The translations under genes and the position numbers were made by a program. A stretch of DNA of 15,595 nt from contig JAADEN010000114.1 in NCBI GenBank assembly GCA_013153375.1, forward strand, positions 1 through 15,595. Direction: 5' to 3'. The stretch comes from Chloroflexota bacterium (GTDB taxonomy: Bacteria; Chloroflexota; Anaerolineae; Anaerolineales; DRMV01). Below are positions 7,487 to 15,255 of the stretch, piece by piece (position 1 is the first letter of the stretch; every line of letters starts with the position of its first letter). The notes under the pieces were generated by a model that saw only the letters and a program-made list of their open reading frames with translations, ran no database searches and was not told the origin of the DNA.

Positions 7487-7515
7487 ATAAAAGGGCTCTA
7501 TCTGGCTTGTCTCAA
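7487..7515 (-). promoter_or_regulatory. Possible internal promoter upstream of atpD
   Basis: TTGAGA (7515-7510, 5 of 6 to the -35) overlaps the stop codon of the HEPN gene. After 17 nt comes TTTTAT (7492-7487), or TTTATT with 18 nt, each 4 of 6 to the -10. The surrounding 73-nt gap is strikingly AT-rich compared with the other atp gaps. It could secure atpD-atpC expression independently of the inserted genes. The match is moderate and may be chance in AT-rich DNA. Confidence 0.3.
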
Positions 7516-7856
7516 TTCAGTTTTTGTAAAAGTGCCTCCAAGGCTTTGATTAACTCCGGTATGGACTCAAGCGTCGTCTCCCAGACGATTTCCCAATCCA
7601 CACCATGGTAGTGATGGATAAGCAAATTTCGCATGCCGACAATATCACTCCATGGAATTTCCGGTGCCTGACGCCTGACCTCCGCAGGGATATAACGAGC
7701 CGCCTCGCCGACAATTTCCAACGCTCGTAACAAAGCGTATTGGGTAGGCCAATCGGCCTGCAGATCCTCAAAAGAAAGGGGCTCGATCAACTCCTGAGCA
7801 CGGCGCGCATTGAGCAACATGTCGTTCAAATACTGAATTACATCCCGCTCACTCAT
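7512..7856 (-). CDS. HEPN-domain RNase toxin, HepT type (DUF86)
   Basis: Small all-helical HEPN-family protein of 114 aa, the toxin-like RNase half of MntA-HepT modules. It carries the diagnostic RX4HXY motif in RNLLIHHY (Arg76, His81, Tyr83). In characterised HepT, Arg and His form the RNase site of the dimer, and the Tyr is the residue that the partner MntA AMPylates to silence the toxin. Flanking family features include ALLRALEIVGEAARYIP (41-57) and IPWSDIVGMRN (67-77). Its ATG overlaps the nucleotidyltransferase stop codon as ATGA, so the pair is translationally coupled. Base composition is visibly lower in GC than the surrounding atp genes, suggesting acquisition. All motif residues are intact, so it is probably functional; target RNA unknown. 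Confidence 0.9.
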   Translation of the reverse strand: MSERDVIQYLNDMLLNARRAQELIEPLSFEDLQADWPTQYALLRALEIVGEAARYIPAEVRRQAPEIPWSDIVGMRNLLIHHYHGVDWEIVWETTLESIPELIKALEALLQKLN

Positions 7857-8170
7857 ACTTCCACGGCTTCCTGCAAAATCACGGGACGCAACCGTGGCTT
7901 CAACGTTTTCTTCAGTGTGAGATCAACCGGTACGCCCAACACCTCGCTCAACCTGCGCTGCAACGCTACGACCTCGAACAAATTCGGCGTCTCCGCGAAA
8001 GTCACCAGCACATCCACATCGCTGTCGGGCCGCGCCTCGCCGCGCACATACGAGCCGAAAATCTCCAGCGTGGCCACATGGAAACGCTCGCGCAGTTCCG
8101 GCATCACCGCGCGCAGACGCCGCCGGATTTCGTCCAGATTTAGTTCCGATGCTTGTGCCGTACTATGCAT
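7853..8170 (-). CDS. MntA-type minimal nucleotidyltransferase (antitoxin)
   Basis: Minimal nucleotidyltransferase of 105 aa, the antitoxin half of the MntA-HepT module. In studied systems MntA transfers AMP units to the HepT tyrosine. The pol-beta-type motif GSX10DXD is complete: Gly39-Ser40, then Asp51 and Asp53 in PDSDVDVLV. A candidate third catalytic acid is Asp83 in PVDLTLKK, so it looks catalytically competent. A helical N terminus (about 10-30) precedes the core. It overlaps the HEPN gene by 4 nt and follows the DUF2283 stop by 10 nt. The ribosome binding site is weak (GAAGAGAG). Assignment as antitoxin rests on the family and the pairing, not on direct evidence here. Confidence 0.9.
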   Translation of the reverse strand: MHSTAQASELNLDEIRRRLRAVMPELRERFHVATLEIFGSYVRGEARPDSDVDVLVTFAETPNLFEVVALQRRLSEVLGVPVDLTLKKTLKPRLRPVILQEAVEV

Positions 8171-8180
8171 GATGCTCTCT

Positions 8181-8423
8181 TCACGATGCCGAAGGCGTTT
8201 GCATTTGCAAAACCTTGGCCTGTATGCTCTCCAATAGCATATCTCGCAAAAAGGTGCTGGCGTTCAAAATCTCGATACCGATGAGTTCGCCTTGAGCGTT
8301 CAACTCGGCCGTAATGTTAGGCGCGAGTTCGACACTGCTAAATTCGGCTTCCTCCGCAAGCATCAAAAATAACACATCTTCTTTCTCAAAATAACGCATT
8401 CGCATCGAAGCCGACCCAGGCAT
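8181..8423 (-). CDS. DUF2283 family small protein
   Basis: An 80-residue protein matching the DUF2283 pattern: a short beta-rich domain starting MRYFEKEDVLFLML, then a Glu-rich segment (AEEAEFSSVEL), and the typical central GELIGIEILNAS (50-61). A helical tail ends QAKVLQMQ. The function of the family is not established. DUF2283 genes are often found next to small toxin-like genes such as DUF4258, so an antitoxin or accessory role is possible. No DUF4258 partner is visible here. The open frame starts 15 nt after the atpG stop with a weak AGGG. Translation may instead begin at the internal ATG at 8405 or 8399, where family similarity starts. It lies 10 nt upstream of the nucleotidyltransferase and shares its lower GC content. 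Confidence 0.82.
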   Translation of the reverse strand: MPGSASMRMRYFEKEDVLFLMLAEEAEFSSVELAPNITAELNAQGELIGIEILNASTFLRDMLLESIQAKVLQMQTPSAS

Positions 8424-8429
8424 ATCCCT

Positions 8430-8443
8430 GATAGCCCGCTATC
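8430..8443. repeat. Inverted repeat at the atpG stop codon
   Basis: GATAGC and GCTATC (8430-8435 and 8438-8443) form a perfect 6-bp inverted repeat with a 2-nt centre, straddling the atpG TAG at the junction with the low-GC cassette. It may be a small 3'-end hairpin, an insertion-junction scar, or chance. Confidence 0.4.
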
Positions 8444-9344
8444 GCTTCTCCGACTTGCGCAGGGCTTCCGCGCCGCCGACGATGTCCATCAACTCCCGGG
8501 TGATGCCCTGCTGGCGGGCCTTGTTGTACTCCAACTGCAGCACATCGGCCAACTCGGTCGCGTTGTCCGTGGCCTTCTTCATGGCCACCATGCGGGCCGC
8601 GTGTTCGCTGGCGCGCGACTCCAGCAGGGCCTGATACACCTGCAACTGGATGAAGCGCGGCACGATTTCGTCCAGCAGCGTTTGCTGGTCCGGCTCGTAG
8701 ATGTACGCGCCGGCGTGGCGCTTGGTCCCGCCCACAAATTCGGCCTCGACCAACGCCTCGGCCTCGACCTCCAGGGGCAGCAACTTCTTGACCCGGGGCT
8801 CCTGGCGCAAAAAACTGATGAAGTCCGTGTACACGATGTACACCTCGTCCACCCGGCCCTCCAGGAACTCGTCCACGGCCAGGCGCCCGATGGCCGAAGT
8901 GTCCACGAAAGTGAACTTGTCGGGCAGACCGCTGAAATCGGCCAGCAACTCGTGCCCCATGCGCAGCAGCATCTCCCGGCCCTTGCGACCCACGGTGATC
9001 CACTTGACGGGCACGGGGCTTTTGTCGAAGCGTTTGAACGCGGTCCGCAGCACATTGGTGTTGTACGGCCCGGCCAGGCCCCGATCCGCGGTGACCAGAA
9101 TCACGGCCACGGCCTGCACCTGCTCGCGGGTGGTGAGCAGGGGATGCAAACTGTTGCGGCCGGGCTGCTGGGCCAGATGCGTCAGCACTTCCCACGCCTT
9201 GGACGCGTACGGCCGCGTGGCCTCGACGGCCTGCACCGCGCGCTGCACCTTGCTCGCGCTCACGGCCTGGAGCGCGCGGGTGATCTGGGCGATGTTCTTG
9301 ACGCTCTGGATGCGCTTCTTGACTTCGCGTGCCGTTGCCGCCAT
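8439..9344 (-). CDS. atpG: F1Fo ATP synthase subunit gamma
   Basis: Rotor shaft of F1, a coiled coil turning inside the alpha3beta3 ring. The 301-residue product has the N-terminal helix (IQSVKNIAQITRALQAVSAS, 12-31), a central Rossmann-like domain containing VILVTADRGLAGPYN (81-95), and the C-terminal helix with RMVAMKKATDNATEL (251-265). It ends with ITRELMDIVGGAEAL (281-295), the conserved gamma signature region. Length is normal. The ATG at 9344 is preferred because GAGGTG lies just upstream; a GTG at 9350 would add two residues. It follows atpA after about 95 nt containing a large hairpin. Downstream, where atpD normally follows, the DUF2283-MntA-HepT cassette intervenes. Confidence 0.96.
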   Translation of the reverse strand: MAATAREVKKRIQSVKNIAQITRALQAVSASKVQRAVQAVEATRPYASKAWEVLTHLAQQPGRNSLHPLLTTREQVQAVAVILVTADRGLAGPYNTNVLRTAFKRFDKSPVPVKWITVGRKGREMLLRMGHELLADFSGLPDKFTFVDTSAIGRLAVDEFLEGRVDEVYIVYTDFISFLRQEPRVKKLLPLEVEAEALVEAEFVGGTKRHAGAYIYEPDQQTLLDEIVPRFIQLQVYQALLESRASEHAARMVAMKKATDNATELADVLQLEYNKARQQGITRELMDIVGGAEALRKSEKR

Positions 9345-9369
9345 GTTCACCTCGACTCAAGGGTGCAGG

Positions 9370-9422
9370 GGGAACGCTCCGCGCGGGGCCGGGCTGGGTC
9401 GCTCCGGGCCGCGCGAGTTCCC
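9370..9422 (-). other. Large intercistronic stem-loop between atpA and atpG
   Basis: Two nested stems, GGGAAC/GTTCCC (9370-9375 with 9417-9422) and CGCGCGG/CCGCGCG (9380-9386 with 9409-9415), fill the gap between alpha and gamma genes. It could set the 3:1 alpha:gamma ratio through mRNA processing or partial termination, a role inferred from known stoichiometry. No U-tract follows. Confidence 0.5.
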
Positions 9423-9438
9423 ACCACCGGTCCGCTGC

Positions 9439-11112
<1,674 letters not shown>

Positions 11113-11170
11113 AGAGTTTCCTCCTCGCGTGCGCCGCGTGGGTGGGTTATCCCGTCGGCAGGGCCGCGGG

Positions 11171-12247
11171 TTATGCGTCTTGCGTCAAAGCGGCCACCGT
11201 GGCCGCATCCAGGCGCTGCACCAGCGCGGTGACCAGCCGCACCGCGTTCACGAAGTCGTCGTGGTGCATCAGCGTGCTGTGGGAGTGAATGTAGCGGGTG
11301 GGCACGGAGATGACCACCGTGGGCACACCGGTCTTGTAGATGTGGATGCGGCCGCCGTCGGTGGCACCGCCCTCCAGGAACGACGGCTGCACCGGAATGC
11401 CCTCGGCCTCCGCGACTTCCATCACCAAGTCGCGCAACGCCAGGTTGGGAATCATGGAACGGTCGTAGAACACCACGGTGGGGCCTTTGCCCAACTTGGC
11501 GGAGGCCTCGTCGGCCTTGATGCCAGGGGTGTCGCCCGCGATGTCGGTTTCGAGGATGAGGGCCACATCGGGCTCTACCGACCAGGGCGCGGTGCTGGCC
11601 CCGCGCAATCCGATTTCCTCCTGCACGGTCGCCACGCCGACGACGGTGTTGGGATGCTTGCCATCCTGCAAGGCCCGCAGCACTTCGATCATCATGGCCA
11701 CGCCGGCCCGATCGTCGAAGGCCTTGGCCACATAGACCTTGCCCGGCGCCATGACCTCGAAGGGCGCATGGGGCACAATGGGATCGCCGACGCGCACGCC
11801 CAGTTCTTCCACCTCGGCCTTGGAGGACGCGCCCACATCAATGAACATCTGTTTCTTCTGCACGACCTTGTTGCGCTCCTCGGCCGAAAGCAGGTGCGGC
11901 GGCTTGGCGCCGAACACGCCCAGCACATCGCCCTTGCGGGTCTTGATGATCACCCGATGGCCCAGCAGCACCTGGTCGAACCACCCGCCCAGGGGGATGA
12001 AGCGGATCATCCCCTCGTCGGTGATTTGCTTGACCATGAAGCCGACTTCGTCCATGTGCCCGGCCAGGAGGATGTGGGGCCGCTCGGCCGAGCCTTCATG
12101 ACGACAAAAAACATTGCCGATGCGGTCCTGGCTCACCTGGCCCAAGGGCTCCAAATGGCGACGCACCAGGGCGCGCACCGGCGCTTCGTAACCGGGAACT
12201 CCCGCGGCTTCGGTCAGTTCCTTCAACAGTTGTACGACCGTGTCCAT
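11171..12247 (-). CDS. M42 family metallo-aminopeptidase (TET/glutamyl aminopeptidase-like)
   Basis: Cytosolic dinuclear-metal aminopeptidase of the M42 family, whose members form tetrahedral 12-subunit complexes that trim peptides; common in thermophiles. At 358 aa it has normal length. Metal and catalytic residues by family comparison: His64 and Asp66 in AGHMDEVGF, Asp178 in AFDDRAGV, Glu210 (general base) and Glu211 in VQEEIGLRG, Asp235 in ILETDIAGD, and His321 in YIHSHST. The set appears complete. The ATG at 12247 follows GGAG with about 9-nt spacing and lies about 26 nt from the predicted promoter start. It is the first gene of the transcript leading into atpA, a place where atpF/atpH would be expected. 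Cleavage specificity cannot be told from sequence. Confidence 0.93.
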   Translation of the reverse strand: MDTVVQLLKELTEAAGVPGYEAPVRALVRRHLEPLGQVSQDRIGNVFCRHEGSAERPHILLAGHMDEVGFMVKQITDEGMIRFIPLGGWFDQVLLGHRVIIKTRKGDVLGVFGAKPPHLLSAEERNKVVQKKQMFIDVGASSKAEVEELGVRVGDPIVPHAPFEVMAPGKVYVAKAFDDRAGVAMMIEVLRALQDGKHPNTVVGVATVQEEIGLRGASTAPWSVEPDVALILETDIAGDTPGIKADEASAKLGKGPTVVFYDRSMIPNLALRDLVMEVAEAEGIPVQPSFLEGGATDGGRIHIYKTGVPTVVISVPTRYIHSHSTLMHHDDFVNAVRLVTALVQRLDAATVAALTQDA

Positions 12248-12279
12248 ATTATTGTACTCCGTAAGCGAGATGCGGGCCT

Positions 12280-12308
12280 ATGATAACGCAAAGCCGTGGC
12301 CTTGTCCA
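12280..12308 (-). promoter_or_regulatory. Sigma70-type promoter for the M42-atp operon
   Basis: TGGACA (12308-12303, 5 of 6), a 17-nt spacer and TATCAT (12285-12280, 5 of 6) lie on the minus strand in the only sizeable gap between the exporter genes and the M42 gene. The predicted start near 12273 leaves a 26-nt leader holding CGGAG. Good spacing and position support it. Confidence 0.65.
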
Positions 12309-12335
12309 GTTCGCGCCAAAAATCACAAGGGACGG

Positions 12336-12349
12336 GGCCCTGGCGGGCC
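12336..12349 (-). terminator. Short hairpin after the Wzt-type gene
   Basis: GGCCC/GGGCC with a 4-nt loop lies about 36 nt past the Wzt-type stop codon; a GATTTTT run follows some 10-15 nt later on the minus strand. It is weak as a terminator but sits correctly between the exporter unit and the M42-atp promoter. Confidence 0.3.
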
Positions 12350-12384
12350 GGGCTGGCACGCGGGCGAGGCAGAAACGCAGGCCC

Positions 12385-13668
12385 TCAAGCGGCCTCGCGC
12401 AAAGGCCGCGGACGCTCGTCCAGGCGCTCGATGCGCCACTCCAGCAGTGGGCGGATGACGCCCAAGCGGCGCTCGGGCCATTGGAAACCCACCGCGCCCG
12501 TGGCATCCACCAGGAACGAGAGCGCGTTCTCCTCGTGGAAGTAGGTGCGGTGCCCAAAAGTGCTGGCGTTGACGGCCAGCACATAGCGCCCCTCGTTGAG
12601 CAAACGGCCCGGAATGCGGGCCCGGCTGACATAGTGCCCCGCGGGGCGCTCGCTCCAGGCCTCGTAGGCCGCGGGGTCGTCGGTGTCGAAGGAAGTGAAC
12701 ACATACTCGCCCCGCATGGTGAGCAGATAAATGCCCACCCGCAGCCCCCGAATGGGCTCGGCCAGGCTGTATTCCCATTCCACCGTGATGTCGTGAATCG
12801 CGGCGAAGGTGTCGGTCACCCGGCCTTTGGGGTCCCGCACCCGCAGCGCGTGGGGGCGGAAGGGATGGGCCTGGGGCGGCACTTCCTCCGCGGTCCACAC
12901 CCGCTCGCCCGAGCGGCGCACCCCGGCCGAAAGGTAGAAGTCCACCGCGTCGGGCGTGGGGCCGTCGAAGACGATGCGGCCCTTGTCCAGCACCACCGCG
13001 CGCTGGGTCAGGTGCAAAATGGCCGACATATTGTGGCTGACGAAGATGACCGTGCGGCCCGACGCGGCCACTTCCCCCATCTTGCCCAAACTCTTGCGCT
13101 GGAACTCCGCGTCGCCCACGGCCAGCACTTCGTCCACCAGCAGGATCTCGGGCTCCAGGTGCGCGGCCACCGCGAAGGCCAGCCGCAAATACATGCCGCT
13201 GGAGTAGAACTTGACGGGCGTGTCGATGAACTTTTCCACGCCCGCGAACGCGACGATGGCGTCGAATTTGCGCTCGATCTCGGCCCGGCGCATGCCCAGG
13301 ATCGCGCCGTTGAGGTAGATGTTCTCCCGGCCCGTGAGTTCGGGGTGGAAGCCCGTGCCCACCTCCAGCAGCGAGCCCACCCGACCGTACAACTCCGCGT
13401 AGCCCTCGGTGGGCTCGGTGACCCGGGAGAGAATCTTGAGCAGGGTGGACTTGCCCGCGCCGTTGCGGCCGATGAGCCCCAGCACCTGGCCCGCGGGCAC
13501 TTCCAGGTTGATGTGCCGCAGGGCCCACAGGGTGGGATGCCGCTCGCGGCGGAACCAGGTCCAGGGCCGCACCAGGGTTTCCCGCAAAGTGCGATATTCG
13601 CGTCCGCCCGCAGGCCCGCCCAAGCGGTAGCGTTTCCCCAAATCGTGGGTGCGAATGGCCAGGCTCAC
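12385..13668 (-). CDS. wzt: Polysaccharide ABC exporter ATP-binding protein (Wzt/TagH type)
   Basis: Cytoplasmic ATPase that, with the Wzm-type permease upstream, exports lipid-linked polysaccharide. The 427 residues show an N-terminal ABC domain: Walker A GRNGAGKST (67-75), GTGFHPELTGRENIYLNG (104-121), signature YSSGMYLRL (155-163), Walker B LLVDEVLAVGD (176-186) and switch His212. An extra C-terminal beta-sandwich follows (about 265-410), typical of Wzt proteins that recognise the modified end of the glycan. The open frame reaches 13782, but the first 38 codons overlap the permease gene and read as Cys/Trp-rich nonsense. The GTG at 13668, 5 nt after GGAGG and 14 nt after the permease stop, is the credible start. 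Substrate unknown; Chloroflexota generally lack LPS, so a surface glycan other than O-antigen is likely. Confidence 0.92.
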   Translation of the reverse strand: MSLAIRTHDLGKRYRLGGPAGGREYRTLRETLVRPWTWFRRERHPTLWALRHINLEVPAGQVLGLIGRNGAGKSTLLKILSRVTEPTEGYAELYGRVGSLLEVGTGFHPELTGRENIYLNGAILGMRRAEIERKFDAIVAFAGVEKFIDTPVKFYSSGMYLRLAFAVAAHLEPEILLVDEVLAVGDAEFQRKSLGKMGEVAASGRTVIFVSHNMSAILHLTQRAVVLDKGRIVFDGPTPDAVDFYLSAGVRRSGERVWTAEEVPPQAHPFRPHALRVRDPKGRVTDTFAAIHDITVEWEYSLAEPIRGLRVGIYLLTMRGEYVFTSFDTDDPAAYEAWSERPAGHYVSRARIPGRLLNEGRYVLAVNASTFGHRTYFHEENALSFLVDATGAVGFQWPERRLGVIRPLLEWRIERLDERPRPLREAA

Positions 13669-13673
13669 GCGCG

Positions 13674-13678
13674 CCTCC
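13674..13678 (-). promoter_or_regulatory. Ribosome binding site deciding the GTG start of the Wzt-type gene
   Basis: GGAGG on the minus strand lies 5 nt before the GTG at 13668, fixing the start just after the permease stop codon and rejecting the longer open frame. Confidence 0.75.
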
Positions 13679-13681
13679 AGG

Positions 13682-14518
13682 CTATACGCGGTCCGCAAAG
13701 TAGCGTTCCATATAACGGAAGAACACCAGGCCGCTGCCCAGCAAGAGCAGCGCGACCAGCACCGACAGGGCCATGCCCGCATCGGGGCCGGTGGGCGTGC
13801 CCAGCAAGGCCCAGCGAAAGCCGTTGACCACCCCGGCCATGGGGTTGAGGGAGTAGATCAGCCGCCACTTCGCGGGCACCAGGTTGCTGGAATAGACCAC
13901 GGGCGTGACGAAGAACAGCAGGTTGACGATGTAGGGCACGATGTAGCCCACATCGCGGTAGAGCACATTCAGGGCCGCGGCCCACAGACCCGCGCCGATG
14001 GTCACCACCAGGGCCAGCAGCAGGAAGAAGGGCAGGGTCCACAGGTGGGGCGTGGGCCGCACGCCGTACCAGACCATGAGGCCGGCCAGCACGCCAAAGG
14101 CGATGAAGAAGTCCACCAGCGCGCTGAAGATGGCCGCCAGGGGGATGGCCAGCCGCGGGAAGTACACCTTGGTGAGCATGGGGCGGCTGCTGACCAGGGA
14201 GCGTCCGGCCTGGTTGAAGGCCTTGGCGAAGAAATCCCACGGCAGCAGGCCCGCGTAGGCGAAGATGGGGTAAGGCAGGTCGTCGGAGGGCATCTTGGCC
14301 AGGCGGCCGAAGAAGATGCTGAAGACCACCATGGTCACGAAGGGCTGCAGCACGGCCCAGGCCACGCCCAGCACGGTCTGCTTGTAGCGCACTTTGATGT
14401 TGCGCCAGGTGAGGAAGTACAGCAGTTCCCGATAGCGCCACAGTTCGCCCAGGTCGGGGATGCCCCAACCCCTGGGCGGACGGATGATGTAGGTGGGGGT
14501 GCGTGAAGAAGTGGTCAT
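13682..14518 (-). CDS. wzm: Polysaccharide ABC exporter permease (Wzm/ABC-2 type)
   Basis: Integral membrane subunit of an ABC-2-type glycan exporter, 278 aa. After a cytoplasmic N terminus with ELLYFLTWRNIKVRYKQTVLG (split: ELLYFL 31-36, RNIKVRYKQT 39-48), typical of this family, about six membrane segments are seen near 50-71, 83-100, 123-150, 159-185, 191-210 and 249-267. The family motif region LNPMAGVVNGFRWALLG (224-240) is intact. The Wzt-type ATPase follows after 14 nt. Upstream, the NYN gene ends only 3 nt before this ATG, so the two are probably co-transcribed from the promoter at 15256-15284. No promoter or strong ribosome binding site is visible for this gene alone. Confidence 0.93.
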   Translation of the reverse strand: MTTSSRTPTYIIRPPRGWGIPDLGELWRYRELLYFLTWRNIKVRYKQTVLGVAWAVLQPFVTMVVFSIFFGRLAKMPSDDLPYPIFAYAGLLPWDFFAKAFNQAGRSLVSSRPMLTKVYFPRLAIPLAAIFSALVDFFIAFGVLAGLMVWYGVRPTPHLWTLPFFLLLALVVTIGAGLWAAALNVLYRDVGYIVPYIVNLLFFVTPVVYSSNLVPAKWRLIYSLNPMAGVVNGFRWALLGTPTGPDAGMALSVLVALLLLGSGLVFFRYMERYFADRV

Positions 14519-14521
14519 CTT

Positions 14522-15094
14522 CTATAACTTAGGAAAAAGAGCGCGCTGATTTTTATCTAACAACGGTATCCGATCATCTGCCAATCGGTGTAAATCCGAC
14601 GACATGGCATTCCGTGAACCATAAAACAACCAAATGCGGACACCAGCCTCCTTCGCCCGCTGGACTGCCGGGACGAAATCCGCGTCTCCCGCGACCAAGG
14701 CGATGTCTGAGACATGCCCCGACAAGGCATAATAAACCAAATCAATCGCCAAAAGCACATCCACCCGTTTCTGTTCAAAGTAAGATGTTCCGTCTTCTCG
14801 ATAGCGTTTCACCAATCGCCCCAAACGAACCTCAAATTTGGGCAAATTTTCTAAAAAATTGCGAAAGCGCGTAAAACCTTGATAGCGGCTCCTTTCCTCA
14901 GCGGTGGGAGGGTTGGACTGGTATGGAGCGCAATCATAATAAATCGTTCGCAGCAAAGACCGAGGTTGTCCTTGATTTCGCTGTTGTACCTGCTCCAACA
15001 CCCAACGGGGAAATTCCTCAAAATTGGCCCGCGCATGAGCGATCTTTGCCATTGCTTTTAGATAGCCTCCATCAATCAATATCAACAAACTCAT
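14522..15094 (-). CDS. NYN-domain protein, putative ribonuclease (LabA/DUF88-like)
   Basis: PIN-like NYN-domain protein of 190 aa. The conserved acidic residues of the family are present: Asp8 in LILIDGGYL (4-12), Asp112 and Asp118 in KRVDVLLAIDLVYYAL (109-124), and Asp137 and Asp139 in LVAGDADFVPAV (133-144). This suggests metal-dependent RNA cleavage, but no substrate can be named. AGGAGG (15101-15106) lies 6 nt before the ATG at 15094 and 3 nt before the adjacent ATG at 15097, so 15094 is preferred; a GTG at 15112 lies before that site. Base composition is clearly more AT-rich than the exporter genes, hinting at acquisition. It ends 3 nt before the Wzm-type start. A structured RNA with a terminator-like hairpin lies between its promoter and its start, suggesting regulated read-through. 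Confidence 0.86.
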   Translation of the reverse strand: MSLLILIDGGYLKAMAKIAHARANFEEFPRWVLEQVQQRNQGQPRSLLRTIYYDCAPYQSNPPTAEERSRYQGFTRFRNFLENLPKFEVRLGRLVKRYREDGTSYFEQKRVDVLLAIDLVYYALSGHVSDIALVAGDADFVPAVQRAKEAGVRIWLFYGSRNAMSSDLHRLADDRIPLLDKNQRALFPKL

Positions 15095-15131
15095 CATCTT
15101 CCTCCTCTCCACATAACACTTACTCCCTCCT

Positions 15132-15249
15132 TGCGCAACAAAGAAAGCGCCCTTTCGTGAGGGCGCCTTCTTAGAGCATATTCCTTACCGATGCTCCTAC
15201 CGCACCTTTTGGCCTTATGTGCGGGCTCAGAGCACCGGGGGGATATTGC
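15132..15249 (-). ncRNA. Structured leader RNA or small RNA, family unknown
   Basis: From the predicted start near 15249 the minus transcript folds into one long irregular hairpin. P1 is GCA..UCC/GGA..UGC (15241-15249 with 15176-15184; symmetric AUA/AUA internal loop). P2 is CCGGUGCUC/GAGCAUCGG (15230-15238 with 15188-15196, 9 bp with one G-U). P3 is CCGCAC/GUGCGG (15219-15224 with 15200-15205, 13-nt loop). A terminator hairpin follows. The G-U pair in P2 would be an A-C mismatch if the plus strand were transcribed, which supports the strand. I do not recognise the family: SRP RNA, T-box and tRNA hallmarks are absent. A short 6S-like RNA or a riboswitch/attenuator leader for the NYN gene are both possible. 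Confidence 0.6.
15142..15171 (-). terminator. Rho-independent-type terminator upstream of the NYN gene
   Basis: A 12-bp stem (AGAAGGCGCCCU/AGGGCGCUUUCU, one G-U pair) with a 6-nt loop is followed by UUG on the minus strand, with a U-rich run UUUCUUUGUUG across its 3' arm. It sits between a strong promoter and the NYN start, so it either ends a small RNA or acts as an attenuator. Confidence 0.7.
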
Positions 15250-15255
15250 GCCCTC

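Noticed and set aside
5753..7549. A 598-codon plus-strand open frame opposite atpD/atpC
   Set aside because: It is a shadow of atpD, with repetitive His/Gly/Leu composition and no ribosome binding site.
7494..8443. Target-site duplication flanking the toxin-antitoxin cassette
   Set aside because: Only a loose match (GGGCTCTATC at the left, GATAGCCC at the right, in inverted orientation) was found; no exact direct repeat, transposase or integrase is present.
13669..13782. N-terminal extension of the Wzt-type protein
   Set aside because: It overlaps the permease gene and encodes a Cys/Trp-rich segment; GTG at 13668 has a proper ribosome binding site.
15132..15249. SRP RNA, T-box or tRNA identity for the structured RNA
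   Set aside because: The SRP GGAAGCAGC-type loop, the T-box GGGTGG..CCGCG element and the tRNA TTCGA loop are all absent.
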